DNA of 56,521 bases from Variovorax sp. E3 (GTDB taxonomy: Bacteria; Pseudomonadota; Gammaproteobacteria; Burkholderiales; Burkholderiaceae_C): assembly GCF_016082275.1 (NCBI RefSeq), contig NZ_MOWM01000032.1, positions 1 through 56,521 on the forward strand. Reading direction: 5' to 3'. Positions 48,375 to 56,521 of this stretch are shown piece after piece; the first letter of the stretch is position 1; every line of letters begins with the position of its first letter. A program made the translations under genes and the position numbers. Under the pieces are notes generated by a model. It saw only the letters and a list, made by a program, of their open reading frames with translations, did no database searches and had not been told where the DNA came from.

Positions 48375-49163
48375 ATGACTTCCCATTCCACTGTCCTCAT
48401 CACCGGCGCCTCTACCGGCATTGGAGCCGTCTACGCCGACCGCTTCGCACGCCGCGGCCACGACCTTGTGCTGGTGGCACGCGACAAGGCGCGCCTGGAA
48501 GCGCTTGCTGCGCGCCTGCGCGAGGAAACCGGCGTTGCCGTCGATATCCTTGCGGCCGACCTGACCCAGCCTGATGATCTGGCCGCAGTCGAGGCGCGCC
48601 TGCGCGAAGACGCCAAGATCGAAACCCTGATTAACAACGCCGGCGCTGCGTTGTTCGGCTCGTTCATCGACCAATCGACAGACGATGTCGCTCGCCTGAT
48701 CACCCTCAACATCACCGCGCTGGCCAGGCTGGCCAGCGCCATCGCCCCGCGCCTGGTGCAAGCGGACAAAGGCGCGATCGTCAACATCGGTTCGGTGGTC
48801 GGCCTGGCGCCCGAGTTTGGCGCATCGGTCTACGGCGCGACCAAGGCCTTCGTGCTGTTCCTGTCCCAGGGGCTGAGCCTGGAGCTCGCGCCCAAGGGTG
48901 TCTACGTGCAGGCGGTGTTGCCTGCTGGAACCCGTACCGAGATTTGGGAGCGCGCGGGCATCGATATCAGTGCAATGCCTGATCTGATGGGGGTGGAAGA
49001 GTTGGTGGATGCCGCGCTAGTCGGCTTCGACCGCCGCGAGCTCGTGACCATCCCGCCGCTGCACGATGCCGCGCGCTGGGAGGTGCTGAACGCGGCACGT
49101 CAGACCCTGGTCGTGGGCATCCAGCAGGCGCATGTGGCAGAGCGCTATCGAACTACGGCTTGA
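48375..49163 (+). CDS. short-chain dehydrogenase/reductase
   Basis: 262 residues from 48375 with AGGAG at 48363-48367. Classical SDR: VLITGASTGIGAVYAD cofactor loop, TLINNAGAALFG, IVNIGSVVG with the catalytic Ser, and SVYGATKAFV with Tyr and Lys. C-terminal region like the DltE/SDR family of unknown substrate. Regulated probably by the divergent TetR. Confidence 0.9.
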   Translation: MTSHSTVLITGASTGIGAVYADRFARRGHDLVLVARDKARLEALAARLREETGVAVDILAADLTQPDDLAAVEARLREDAKIETLINNAGAALFGSFIDQSTDDVARLITLNITALARLASAIAPRLVQADKGAIVNIGSVVGLAPEFGASVYGATKAFVLFLSQGLSLELAPKGVYVQAVLPAGTRTEIWERAGIDISAMPDLMGVEELVDAALVGFDRRELVTIPPLHDAARWEVLNAARQTLVVGIQQAHVAERYRTTA

Positions 49164-49233
49164 AGCGCCGAACCCAAACATCTGCAGCAGATTCTCCCTG
49201 ACTCGGGACACGGCAACTCGTGACTCGTAGCTC

Positions 49234-49307
49234 GCAACTAGCGCAGCGTGGCCCACGATGTTTCTCAATGCCCGAGCCTTGAACCCATACTTTTCCAAGC
49301 GTTCCCC
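49234..49307. repeat. diverged direct repeat, copy 2 (about 75 bases)
   Basis: GCAACTAGCGCAGCG to CTTTTCCAAGCGTTCCCC matches 10743-10820. It lies after the SDR gene and before the alpha/beta hydrolase, with no IS element beside it. Confidence 0.6.
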
Positions 49308-49368
49308 CGAAGGAATCACCCCTAACGGGTCGGAGCCGATCGACGTGCCATTCACCCGAGGACTCTCC

Positions 49369-50102
49369 ATGACGAACACCTTACCGCTGCTGCTACCCGG
49401 CCTCATGAACGATGCGCGCGTGTGGGATCCCATTCGGCAAGCGCTGCCGATCGGGCGCGATGTGGTTGTTTCGCCGACCCACGCGGCAGACACCATCGAG
49501 GCCCAGGCCGCCTCGGCGCTCGCCGCCATGCCGGACGGAAGCTTCGCTGTGGCGGGCTTCTCCTTGGGCGGCTATGTGGCGCTCGAGGTGTGCCGGCAAG
49601 CCGGCCACAGGATCGCGGGCCTTGCCTTGCTCGATACCGGTACGCGCGCCGATTCGCAGGAGGCCACACAGAACCGGCAAAGAATGGTGGCGGCGCTGAG
49701 TTCGGGCGGCGCGAGCTTCGCGCAAGTGGTCGAGAGCTTCACGCCGCGCGTGCCGCACCCGGCGCATACGCAGGACAAGGCGCTGCTAGACCTGCTCGCC
49801 GACATGGCACGGCAGGTCGGCAGCGAGGGTTTCGCGCGGCAGCAGAAGGCCGCGATGCACCGGCGCGACGCGCGCGAGCGTTTCAAGGGCCGGCGCTGGT
49901 CCTGTGTGGCCGCGAGGACCAGATCACGCCCCCTGAACTGAGCGAGGAGATCGCGAGCCTGTTGCCCGGCAACGCCGAACTCATCGTGGTGCCGCAGTGC
50001 GGCCATATGTCGACGCTGGAGCAGCCCGCGGCGGTCGCCGAAGCCTTCGTGCGAAAGCTCGCGCGCGTCGACGCTGCCGCGCCGTCAGTGCGCTGCGACT
50101 GA
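49369..50102 (+). pseudogene. alpha/beta hydrolase, one frameshift
   Basis: About 243 residues if repaired. Start MTNTLPLLLPGLMNDARVWD at 49369. Nucleophile Ser in VAGFSLGGYVALE; near 49890 the frame slips (ERFKGRR; expected FKGPALVLCGREDQITPP, with one C missing in GGGCCGGCG). The continuation has the acid region GREDQITPPE and His in VVPQCGHMSTLEQP. MetH-like small hydrolase fold. The lesion is the kind expected of a compressed G/C run. Confidence 0.82.
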
Positions 50103-50407
50103 GAGCTCCGCCCGCGTTGCGCCGTCCGCCGGCTCTATTCGCTCACCGCTCACCGGCACGTACTTCGAATATACGCCCGCCACGGTGAACGGCAATCCGC
50201 CGCATGACCGCCTTCTGCAAGACGCGACAGCGAATCGCGGCCGGCCCAGTTCGACTAATGCCCGCGGTCGATGCCTTGATCGCTTTCGTGGGCAGCACGA
50301 CAGGCCGCACGATCGTCCTGAACAACTGCTACATCCTCCAAGGCACAGCAACTCAGGCGATGTGATAAGCAACACCCTCAGGCACACCGGCGCGCTGGGA
50401 GTGAAGA

Positions 50408-50593
50408 TCAGTCGGTGCCGACCATCACACTCGATGCCTTGATCACCGCATAGGCGGAGCCGCCTTTGGTGAGGTTGAGCGATTGCGCGGAGCTGCTGGT
50501 GATGGTCGAGACGACCTGCACGCTGGGCGCGATCTCCAGCGTGCCTTCGGTCGTCACGGAACCGCGGACCATGGAGATGACCTTGCCGGCCAC
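50408..50593 (-). pseudogene. molybdate-binding Mop/TOBE domain remnant
   Basis: 61 residues from a GTG at 50593: KVISMVRGSVTTEGTLEIAP, then a middle part with SAQSLNLTKG and the ending SAYAVIKASSVMVGTD, which is diagnostic of the Mop domain of molbindins, ModE and ModC. The usual first residues (x-SARNxLxG) are missing, as a stop lies right upstream, so it appears to be cut. The gap 50103-50407 holds nothing I can support. Confidence 0.65.
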
Positions 50594-50802
50594 GACTCAA
50601 GCAACGGTTAACCACTGAACCGACCAACTGCCCACGCGAGGGGTCAAGGTCGCCTTCTCTCTTGGATGCCACCGCCGTCGCCGCTTCAAGGCCGATGCGG
50701 AACGCGAGCCGAAGCACGATCCCCAAACAGCCGACCAGAAAAATCGCAACCGAGTGGACGGTGTCGTGCAAGACGTCACAGCACTTTTCTGGGAAATTGT
50801 GT

Positions 50803-50816
50803 ATGATCCCCATCAT
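50803..50816. promoter_or_regulatory. operator ATGAT-N4-ATCAT overlapping the TetR start
   Basis: ATGATCCCCATCAT overlaps the start codon at 50815, so binding would block its own translation start or transcription. It matches sites at 48133 and 51448. Confidence 0.6.
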
Positions 50817-51402
50817 GCGAAAGTCTAAGCGCACCGACAGAATGACAGCCAAGGAGGCCTCACACGAGCGTATCGTGTCCGCCGCCGCGCGTGCGATCCG
50901 GCGCAGTGGCTACGACGGAACTGGAGTCGCCGACATCATGAAAGAAGCCGGCCTGACCCATGGCGCCTTCTATGCTCACTTCGCCTCGCGCGAGGCCATG
51001 CTGGCGGAAGCTGCGGGGCGGGCCTGTGCGGAAGCGGCAGCCGTAGCGGCTGACGCGGCCGCCAGCATGCCCCCAGAACAGGCTTTGACTTATATGCTCC
51101 AAGCCTATCTCTCGCGAGAAAATCTGGCGCAAATAGAACAGGGTTGTCCCCTGGCCGCCCTGGGCTCGGAAACCGTGCGCCAAGCGCCCGAAGTCCGGCG
51201 TGTGACCACCCGGTACATCAAGGAAATGGTCGATCTTGTTGCCCGACAGTCGCCGGATTGGGGCCAAGCAGGTGCCCACGAACGTGCCCTCGTGACCGTC
51301 GCCACCATGGTTGGCACTTTGCTACTGGCCCGCGTTGTTGACGAGCCCGCGCTATCCGACAACCTGCGCGAGTCTGCTTTGAAGCACCTGCCCATCACTT
51401 AA
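50815..51402 (+). CDS. TetR-family transcriptional regulator
   Basis: 195 residues from 50815 (MRKSKRTDRMTAKEASHERI). TetR helix-turn-helix AIRRSGYDGTGVADIMKEA and LTHGAFYAHFASREAMLAEA; ligand half with CPLAALGSETVRQAPEVRR. Same group as the one at 47440. Followed after 88 bases by an SDR on the same strand whose promoter has the same palindrome. Confidence 0.9.
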   Translation: MRKSKRTDRMTAKEASHERIVSAAARAIRRSGYDGTGVADIMKEAGLTHGAFYAHFASREAMLAEAAGRACAEAAAVAADAAASMPPEQALTYMLQAYLSRENLAQIEQGCPLAALGSETVRQAPEVRRVTTRYIKEMVDLVARQSPDWGQAGAHERALVTVATMVGTLLLARVVDEPALSDNLRESALKHLPIT

Positions 51403-51447
51403 CACCTAACGCGACGTAAAGCCGTCGATTTCCGCTCGCCATAAAAT

Positions 51448-51461
51448 ATGATGAGCATCAT
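51448..51461. promoter_or_regulatory. operator ATGAT-N4-ATCAT upstream of SDR
   Basis: ATGATGAGCATCAT is a perfect six-base-arm palindrome 30 bases before the SDR start at 51491. Confidence 0.65.
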
Positions 51462-51490
51462 TCGAAAATCTACAGCGAAGGAAAATCAGG

Positions 51491-52303
51491 ATGAACGCGA
51501 AGAACAAGGTGGCCCTCGTGACGGGGGCCTCATCTGGCATCGGCGAAGCCATCGCGCAGCAGCTGTCGAAGGCTGGTTACAAGGCATACGGCACCAGCCG
51601 GCGCGGTGGCCAGGCGGGCCAACGAGCGTTCGAGATGCTGCCCCTGGACGTGACTCAGGACGCGTCGGTCGATGCTGTGGTCCGGCAACTGTTCCAGTTG
51701 GAGGGCCGCATCGATCTGCTGGTTAACAACGCCGGCTTCGGAGTCGCTCCAGCCGGCGCGGAAGAGAGTTCGATTGCGCAGGCCCAGGCCATCTTCGATA
51801 CCAACTTCTTCGGCATGGTGCGGATGATCCGGTCCGTCGTACCGCATATGCGTCACCAGGGGAGCGGTCGCATCATCAACATCGGCTCCGTGGTGGGGTT
51901 CCTGCCCGCGCCTTATATGGCGCTGTACTCCGCGACCAAGCACGCGGTCGCCGGCTATTCGGAATCGCTGGATCATGAACTGCGTACGCAGGGCATTCGC
52001 GTCTCTGTGGTGGAGCCCCCCTACGTCAAGACACCGTTCGAAGCGAATTTGGTGCAGCCCGATACACCTTTGGACATGTACCGCGAAATTCGCGTGGGCA
52101 TGGAGCAACGGCTCCGGGAGGGAATCGCTGGCGCAGACAGCCCCGAGGTGGTGGCCGCCATCGTGTTGAAGGCGGCCACGACCGCGCAGCCCAAGACCCA
52201 CTACGCCCCTGGCATGGCCAGCCGCCTGCGCCTGCTGCGCAGATTTGCGCCCGCCAGCATGCTGGACTCTGGCTTGCGCAAAGACCTTCGGCTCGACGCG
52301 TAG
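51491..52303 (+). CDS. short-chain dehydrogenase/reductase
   Basis: 270 residues. KVALVTGASSGIGEAIAQQL cofactor loop, LLVNNAGFGVAPAG, RIINIGSVVGFLPAPYMALYSATKH with Ser, Tyr and Lys of the active site. The C-terminal half (VSVVEPPYVKTPFEANLV) fits the oxidoreductases annotated as retinol-dehydrogenase-like; substrate unknown. Likely repressed by the adjoining TetR. Confidence 0.9.
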   Translation: MNAKNKVALVTGASSGIGEAIAQQLSKAGYKAYGTSRRGGQAGQRAFEMLPLDVTQDASVDAVVRQLFQLEGRIDLLVNNAGFGVAPAGAEESSIAQAQAIFDTNFFGMVRMIRSVVPHMRHQGSGRIINIGSVVGFLPAPYMALYSATKHAVAGYSESLDHELRTQGIRVSVVEPPYVKTPFEANLVQPDTPLDMYREIRVGMEQRLREGIAGADSPEVVAAIVLKAATTAQPKTHYAPGMASRLRLLRRFAPASMLDSGLRKDLRLDA

Positions 52304-52879
52304 GCGGCGACCGTTGTTGGCCGGGCGCGCCGACGTGCGCCTCGGACATCACTAAGCCGATTCTTGGCCGGGCTGTGCATGGGGCCGGCATGTGCGTCGC
52401 GTCAATGCTCGCAAGCGCGCCCAAACGCTTCTGACGTTTAACGAGCGATTTGAAGCGAGGTCCTGAACGTGCCCCGCAAAATTTAGAACTCCGAGAAAAA
52501 ATAGCTCCAGCTTCATTAGAACGAATTTGCGATCTCTGTTGCGCGTGAAAATGGATATGCCCGATACCGCGAGCTCGTCCTCGCCGCGAACGCAGCGCCA
52601 TTGAACCTCGACCGAGACCGATCTGACGACGCGGGTCTCATCCATGTTGTCACGGATGGAGAACGGACACGTCTAGGCTCCGTCGAAACGCTGTCGCGTT
52701 TGATCGGCTGTTCTCGGGGGAGGTGCTCGATGTCCTGTGAGTCAGGTTCTCGGCTTACTGGAGGCGCACCAGAGCCAGCCGTCCAGGACGTTGCGCTGCT
52801 CACCGATGCCCAAAGTCGCGACCCCTCTCTGCCTGACTCGGCTGCACGCGAGGGGGTACAAAGGGGATAGAAAGAGCAA
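52304..52879. other. 576-base gap without a supportable gene
   Basis: Frames exist on both strands but none resembles a family. Probable relict DNA near an island edge. Confidence 0.4.
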
Positions 52880-52898
52880 ACGGGCCGCGAAGGCCCGT
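52880..52898 (-). terminator. intrinsic terminator downstream of tRNA remnant
   Basis: ACGGGCC (52880-52886), loop GCGAA, GGCCCGT (52892-52898). On the minus strand the stem is followed by TTTGCTCTTT, on the plus strand by TCTTCTT. It sits just past the 3' end of the tRNA-Asp remnant, the normal place for a tRNA terminator. Confidence 0.65.
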
Positions 52899-52911
52899 TC
52901 TTCTTAGAGAT

Positions 52912-52958
52912 TGGCGGAGTGGACGAACTCGAACCCGCGCCCCCCGGGTGTGACAGAC
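52912..52958 (-). pseudogene. tRNA-Asp(GUC) 3' part, degraded
   Basis: On the minus strand: CTGTCACACC (anticodon loop with GTC), GCGCGGGTTCGAGTTCGTCC (T arm with changes), ACTCCGCCA at the end with CCA. The 5' half cannot be folded from the upstream bases. The order tRNA end then terminator is kept. Compatible with the remnant attachment site of an integrated element. Confidence 0.6.
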
Positions 52959-53324
52959 AGATGGTCGCCGACCTAGATCATCTGAAACGCTTCCAACTCG
53001 CCAAAACCAGTGCACACGCGCTGCACACGGACGCCCCTAAGTAGTTGATTTATCTCGGGTTTCCGATTTATCCATCATGGGAGCGACTGAAAGGCGCATC
53101 GTGTCGTAAGCGGTGGATTCCATCGGGTGGGTGCTGGTTGTCACTGAATTTTTCGGCTCAGTGCTTGCACGTATCGCCACGGGGAAAAACTGATCTCGAT
53201 TGCCTGGGTGCCGCGGCAGTGCTGCAGGACCCCTGCATTTTCCACCAAGACGCTTGCACCCTGCAGGCGGGATGTTCCTCTCCTCCTGCACGCGCCCCGC
53301 GACGGCAGCGGAGAAAGCGCCAGC
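52959..53324. other. 366-base gap without a supportable gene
   Basis: No coding resemblance on either strand. Marks the change to the chromosome-like sequence on the right. Confidence 0.4.
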
Positions 53325-55453
53325 TCAACCCGCCGTGTGGGTGCGCTGCGAGAACCAGGCGAACAGCTCGCCGGCAGGCAGCGGATGCGAGAACAGAAAG
53401 CCCTGCAGCTCGTCGCATCCCATCGCAAGCAGGATGTCGCGCTGCGCCTCGTTCTCGACGCCCTCGGCCACCACGGTCAAGCCCAGCGCATGGGCCAGGC
53501 GGATGACGGCGTCGATCACGGCCCGCGCGTCTTCCTTGGTCTGCAGGTCCTGCACGAAGCTGCGATCGATCTTCACCTGGCGCGCGGCAGCTTGCGCAGG
53601 TGGCTCAGGCTGGAATAGCCGGTGCCGAAGTCATCGATCGACAGGAACACGCCGATCCGCGCCAGCCCCTCAAAGGTACGCTGCGTCGCCTTGATGTCTT
53701 CCATGGCGACCGACTCGGTGATCTCGCACAGCAGCAGCGATGCCGGAATGTCGTGCCGGGCCAGCGCCTGCTCGACGCGCGCGACAAAGTCGACCTCGCG
53801 CAGCTGCATGACCGACAGGTTCACCGCCACGCACATCCAGGTGCCCTGGGCCCGCCATTGCGCGATCTGGCGGCAGGCCTCGTCGAGGATCCAGTCGCCC
53901 AGGCGCACGATGAGGCCGAAGCGCTCGGCCAGTCCGATGAACTCGGTGGGGCCGATCAGGCCGTGTTGCGGATGGTTCCAGCGCACCAGCGCCTCCACGC
54001 CGCTGAGGCTGTCGCCCGCGCCGTTGATCTTGGGCTGGTAGTACAGCTCGAACTGCTTGAGCTCCACGGCCCGGCGCAGGTCGCTTTGCAACTGCAGCTG
54101 CTTGGCGGCGTCGGCGCCCATGTGCGGCTCGAACATCACGTAGTTGCCGCCGCCCGCGCGCTTGGCCTCGTACATGGCCGCGTCGGCGTTGGCCACGAGC
54201 TTGTCGGGCTCGCCCTGCTCCGGGTGCAGCACGATGCCGATGGAGCACGCGATCTGCAGTTGCTTGCCCAGCACGTTGAAAGGCTCGCTCAGCGCGCGCA
54301 GCACGCGGTTGGCGGCTTCCGCGCATTCGGCCCGGTCGCGCACGCCTTCGAGCAGCAGCAGAAACTCGTCGCCGCCGATGCGCGCCACTGTGTCGCTCTC
54401 GCGCGTGGTGCGGGCCAGCCGCTCGGCGGCCATGCACAGGATCTGGTCGCCGGCCGCGTGCCCGAACGAATCGTTGATCGGCTTGAAGCCGTCGAGGTCG
54501 ACGAACAGAACCGCAATGCGCTCCTCGACCTGCAGGTGGTTGGCGCGGTCCATGCGCGCCAGCGCGTGCCGCAGCCGGTCTTCGAACAGCACGCGGTTGG
54601 GCAGTCCGGTCAGCGCGTCGGTGAAGGCGCGCTTTTGCAGCTCCTGGTTGGCCTGCGTGAGTTCGGCGTTCGCATCTTCGAGCGAGCGCGACAGGCGCTT
54701 GGCCACCAGTTGCAGCCGCGACTCGAGGATCGATGTGAAGAGCGTGCCGAACAGCAGCAGCCCCGCGGCGATGGCGACGATGGCGGTGAGCCCCGAGCCA
54801 TACAGCGCGCCGGAACTGAGGCAGACCGAGTCGGCCGGAAAGTTCGCCGCCGCCATGCCCGTGTAGTGCATGCCGCAGATCGCGATGCCCATGACCACCG
54901 CGGCCAGCAACTGGAAGGCCACGCGGTGCGTGTTGTGCACGCCGCCCAGGAACTTGAAGATGAACAGCGCCGCGGCCGAGGCAGCCAGCCCGATCAGCAG
55001 CGACAGCAGCACGATCGGCATGCGCCAGACGATGGGCGGCGCCATGTCGAGTGCGGCCATGCCGATATAGTGCATGCCGCAGATGCCGGCCGCCATGGCC
55101 AGCGACGCCATGGCGACGCGGCGCAGCCCGTAGTTCGCCTCGCTGGCCACCCACAGCGCAACGCCCGAGGCCGTGACGCCGGCCACCCACGAGATCAGCG
55201 TCAGCCGGCCCGAGAAGCCGAGCGAAATCGGCAGCGAGAAACCCAGCATGCCGACGAAATGCATCGACCAGATGCCCGTGCCCATGGCCAGCGAGCCCAG
55301 GGCCCCCCACAGCAGGTGCGGCCGGCCGCTGGCATGCCGCACGCGGCGCGACAGGTCCAGCGCCACATAGGAAGCAAGGGTTGCGAGAAGCAGCGACGCG
55401 GCAACGACCCACAGGTTGTGGTGCGACGGAAGAAAGACGGGGACGTTGTTCAC
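53325..55453 (-). pseudogene. MHYT-GGDEF-EAL signalling protein, one frameshift
   Basis: About 708 residues if repaired, from a GTG at 55453 (VNNVPVFLPSHHNLWVVAAS). Seven membrane helices with three MHYT-type motifs (SMHFVGM, GMHYIGM, GMHYTGM), a sensor for oxygen, CO or NO. Coiled-coil linker, GGDEF domain with intact RIGGDEFLLLLEG, then EAL with GVEALVRW and FLSIDDFGTGYSSLSHLR. The frame slips at 53576 (KLPRAR-stop; expected LPARQVKIDRSFVQDL), one C missing, then VKIDRSFVQDL and VVAEGVEN in the other frame. Makes and/or degrades cyclic di-GMP at the inner membrane. Confidence 0.85.
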
Positions 55454-55711
55454 TGTGCAGAGGCCATTCGAGTCCGTCTGGCGGACGGCGCGCCGGACAG
55501 GCACTCGTTCTCAGGCAAAAAGCCAGCCATCGGAAGACAGCTGGCTTCGATATTCCGCAGCGGGTTGCCGCAGGACGCGCAGGGTTCCAGACCATGCCTC
55601 CTGCCGCCCCCACCAGGGACATACATGCGCGATGCCACCACCAGAGCGGATCAGTGCGATGAGTCTGCCACAGTTTCTTTTGCAGACCGCGCGTGCAGTG
55701 CGCCCGCAAGC

Positions 55712-56521
55712 TCAGGCGCGCGCCGCGGCCCGGGCCTCGTTGCGCAGGTCGCGAATCTGGTCGTGGTTGCGCTGCGCGGCCATGGCCTGCGACTGCACGA
55801 CCTGTCGCACGTCCCGCGGCAGCAGCGCCTTCATGGCCTTGCGATAGCGCGCCACCGCGGCGTCCTCGCCGCGCTCGCACGCTTCGAGAATGGAGAGTTC
55901 GCTGTTCGCGCCCACGGCGCCCTTCACATGCACCCAGCCGCGGTGCAAGGCCCCGGCGGCGGTGCCGCCGTCGGCCGGCTTGCCGCCGTAGGACGCCACC
56001 AGCTGCGCCAGTTGCGCGGCCGCTTCGCGGCATTGGGCTGCGCGCACCGCGAACACTTCCTTCAGTCGCGCCGACTTCACCTCTTCGGCACAGGTGCGAA
56101 AGCCCGCTTCGCCGTCGCGCGAGTTCTCGATCAGGTCGTTCAGCACGTCCACCACGTCGTCGTTCGACATCGGATCGCCCTCGGGAAACGCCATGTCTTC
56201 CTCCCGCATGTAGAGCCGGTCGGCGCGCTCCCATGCGGCGTGCGTGGCCGGGCGCGCGCGGTCCCAGGTGAGCGACGAGGCGCCGCGCTGCTGCTCCCAC
56301 TCGCGGGCCAGCGTCGGCTCGACGGCCGCGAACCCGTCATCGCTCGTGGCGCGCCGGCTCCAGCCGAGTTCGTAGGCCGGCGCATAGTGCTCGTAGCCCA
56401 GGCCCGGCTCGTAGTAGGGCTCGCGCGTGAACGTGCCCTCCCAGTGGCTGTGCTCCGCCGTGGGGTTGACGCGCTCCGCGACCGCCTTGCCGCCCAGGCC
56501 GCCGACCACGGCACCCACGAG
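55712..56521 (-). CDS. ferritin-like PA2169/DUF2383-type protein fused to a glycine-zipper region, partial
   Basis: Continues beyond the right edge; the visible part is 269 residues. The N-terminal part starts in VVGGLGGKAVAERVNP, a Gly-rich/hydrophobic helix, and TFTREPYYEPGLGYEHYAPA, seen in small stress-related proteins. The C-terminal half, from MSNDDVVDVLNDLIENSRDG, is a four-helix-bundle DUF2383 domain. These are often separate genes; here they are one frame. Likely stress related. Confidence 0.75.
   Translation of the reverse strand, partial: LVGAVVGGLGGKAVAERVNPTAEHSHWEGTFTREPYYEPGLGYEHYAPAYELGWSRRATSDDGFAAVEPTLAREWEQQRGASSLTWDRARPATHAAWERADRLYMREEDMAFPEGDPMSNDDVVDVLNDLIENSRDGEAGFRTCAEEVKSARLKEVFAVRAAQCREAAAQLAQLVASYGGKPADGGTAAGALHRGWVHVKGAVGANSELSILEACERGEDAAVARYRKAMKALLPRDVRQVVQSQAMAAQRNHDQIRDLRNEARAAARA

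Noticed and set aside
52912..52990. Complete tRNA gene
   Set aside because: Only the 3' part fits tRNA-Asp; the bases that should form the D arm and acceptor 5' strand do not pair.
53670..56300. A long minus-strand open frame of 876 codons, very rich in Arg and Ala
   Set aside because: It is the shadow of the GGDEF-EAL gene in another frame; the motifs are all in the other frame.

Overview
The window looks like a Burkholderiales chromosome, most likely Comamonadaceae (Variovorax-like). The basis is high GC, wide third-position GC in the right-hand 3 kb, paired TetR/SDR modules, a branched-chain (Liv-type) ABC uptake operon with acyl-CoA ligases, and an MHYT-GGDEF-EAL protein. The genus is an inference. 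No phage structural genes, CRISPR array, rRNA or complete tRNA was seen.

Layout. (a) 1-10.8 kb: an IS5-type element that truncates a GntR-family remnant; a broken AraC regulator; a minus-strand cluster of aldehyde dehydrogenase (frameshifted), zinc alcohol dehydrogenase, DUF1254 protein and gamma-glutamyltransferase; then an in-frame IS5/IS630 transposase chimera. (b) 11-37.5 kb: a large acyl-CoA catabolic cluster. It has two FadD-like ligases, a FadB-type hydratase/dehydrogenase, a third and a fourth ligase, thiolase, acyl-CoA dehydrogenase, SDRs, two DsbA/HCCA-isomerase-like proteins, a nitronate-monooxygenase-like flavoprotein, TetR and MarR regulators, and an intact livHMGF-ligase-livK-hydrolase operon. 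Many of these genes carry single-base deletions or stop codons. Several promoters share an inverted repeat of the form TTCGTT-N5-AACGA, next to an intact TetR gene (11 kb) and its broken paralogue (21 kb), so they probably form one regulon. The substrate cannot be told from the sequence; a carboxylic acid activated to a CoA thioester and shortened by beta-oxidation is the simplest reading.

(c) 37.6-46.5 kb: a minus-strand defence island. A subtilisin-like S8 protease and an AAA+ ATPase with a C-terminal HTH lie upstream of a tightly overlapped operon that reads as type III CBASS: CD-NTase, HORMA protein, TRIP13-like ATPase, a SLOG plus deoxyribosyltransferase/TIR-like effector, and a DEDDh exonuclease of the Cap18 kind. 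A zinc-finger/HEPN-RES protein follows 52 bases later. The RES gene and the adjoining S8-AAA pair are the least expected parts.

(d) 46.5-52.9 kb: remnants and two parallel TetR-SDR modules that share an ATGAT-N4-ATCAT operator; a frameshifted alpha/beta hydrolase; a Mop-domain remnant. (e) 52.9 kb to the end: a degraded 3' part of tRNA-Asp with its terminator, perhaps an island edge, then chromosome backbone with a frameshifted MHYT-GGDEF-EAL protein and a ferritin-like (PA2169/DUF2383-type) protein cut by the window end.

A caution applies throughout. About fifteen genes are broken, and many of the frameshifts look like loss of one G or C from a short G/C run. Some of this may be sequencing error, but the nonsense codons and the large internal deletions in both FadD copies cannot be explained in that way.
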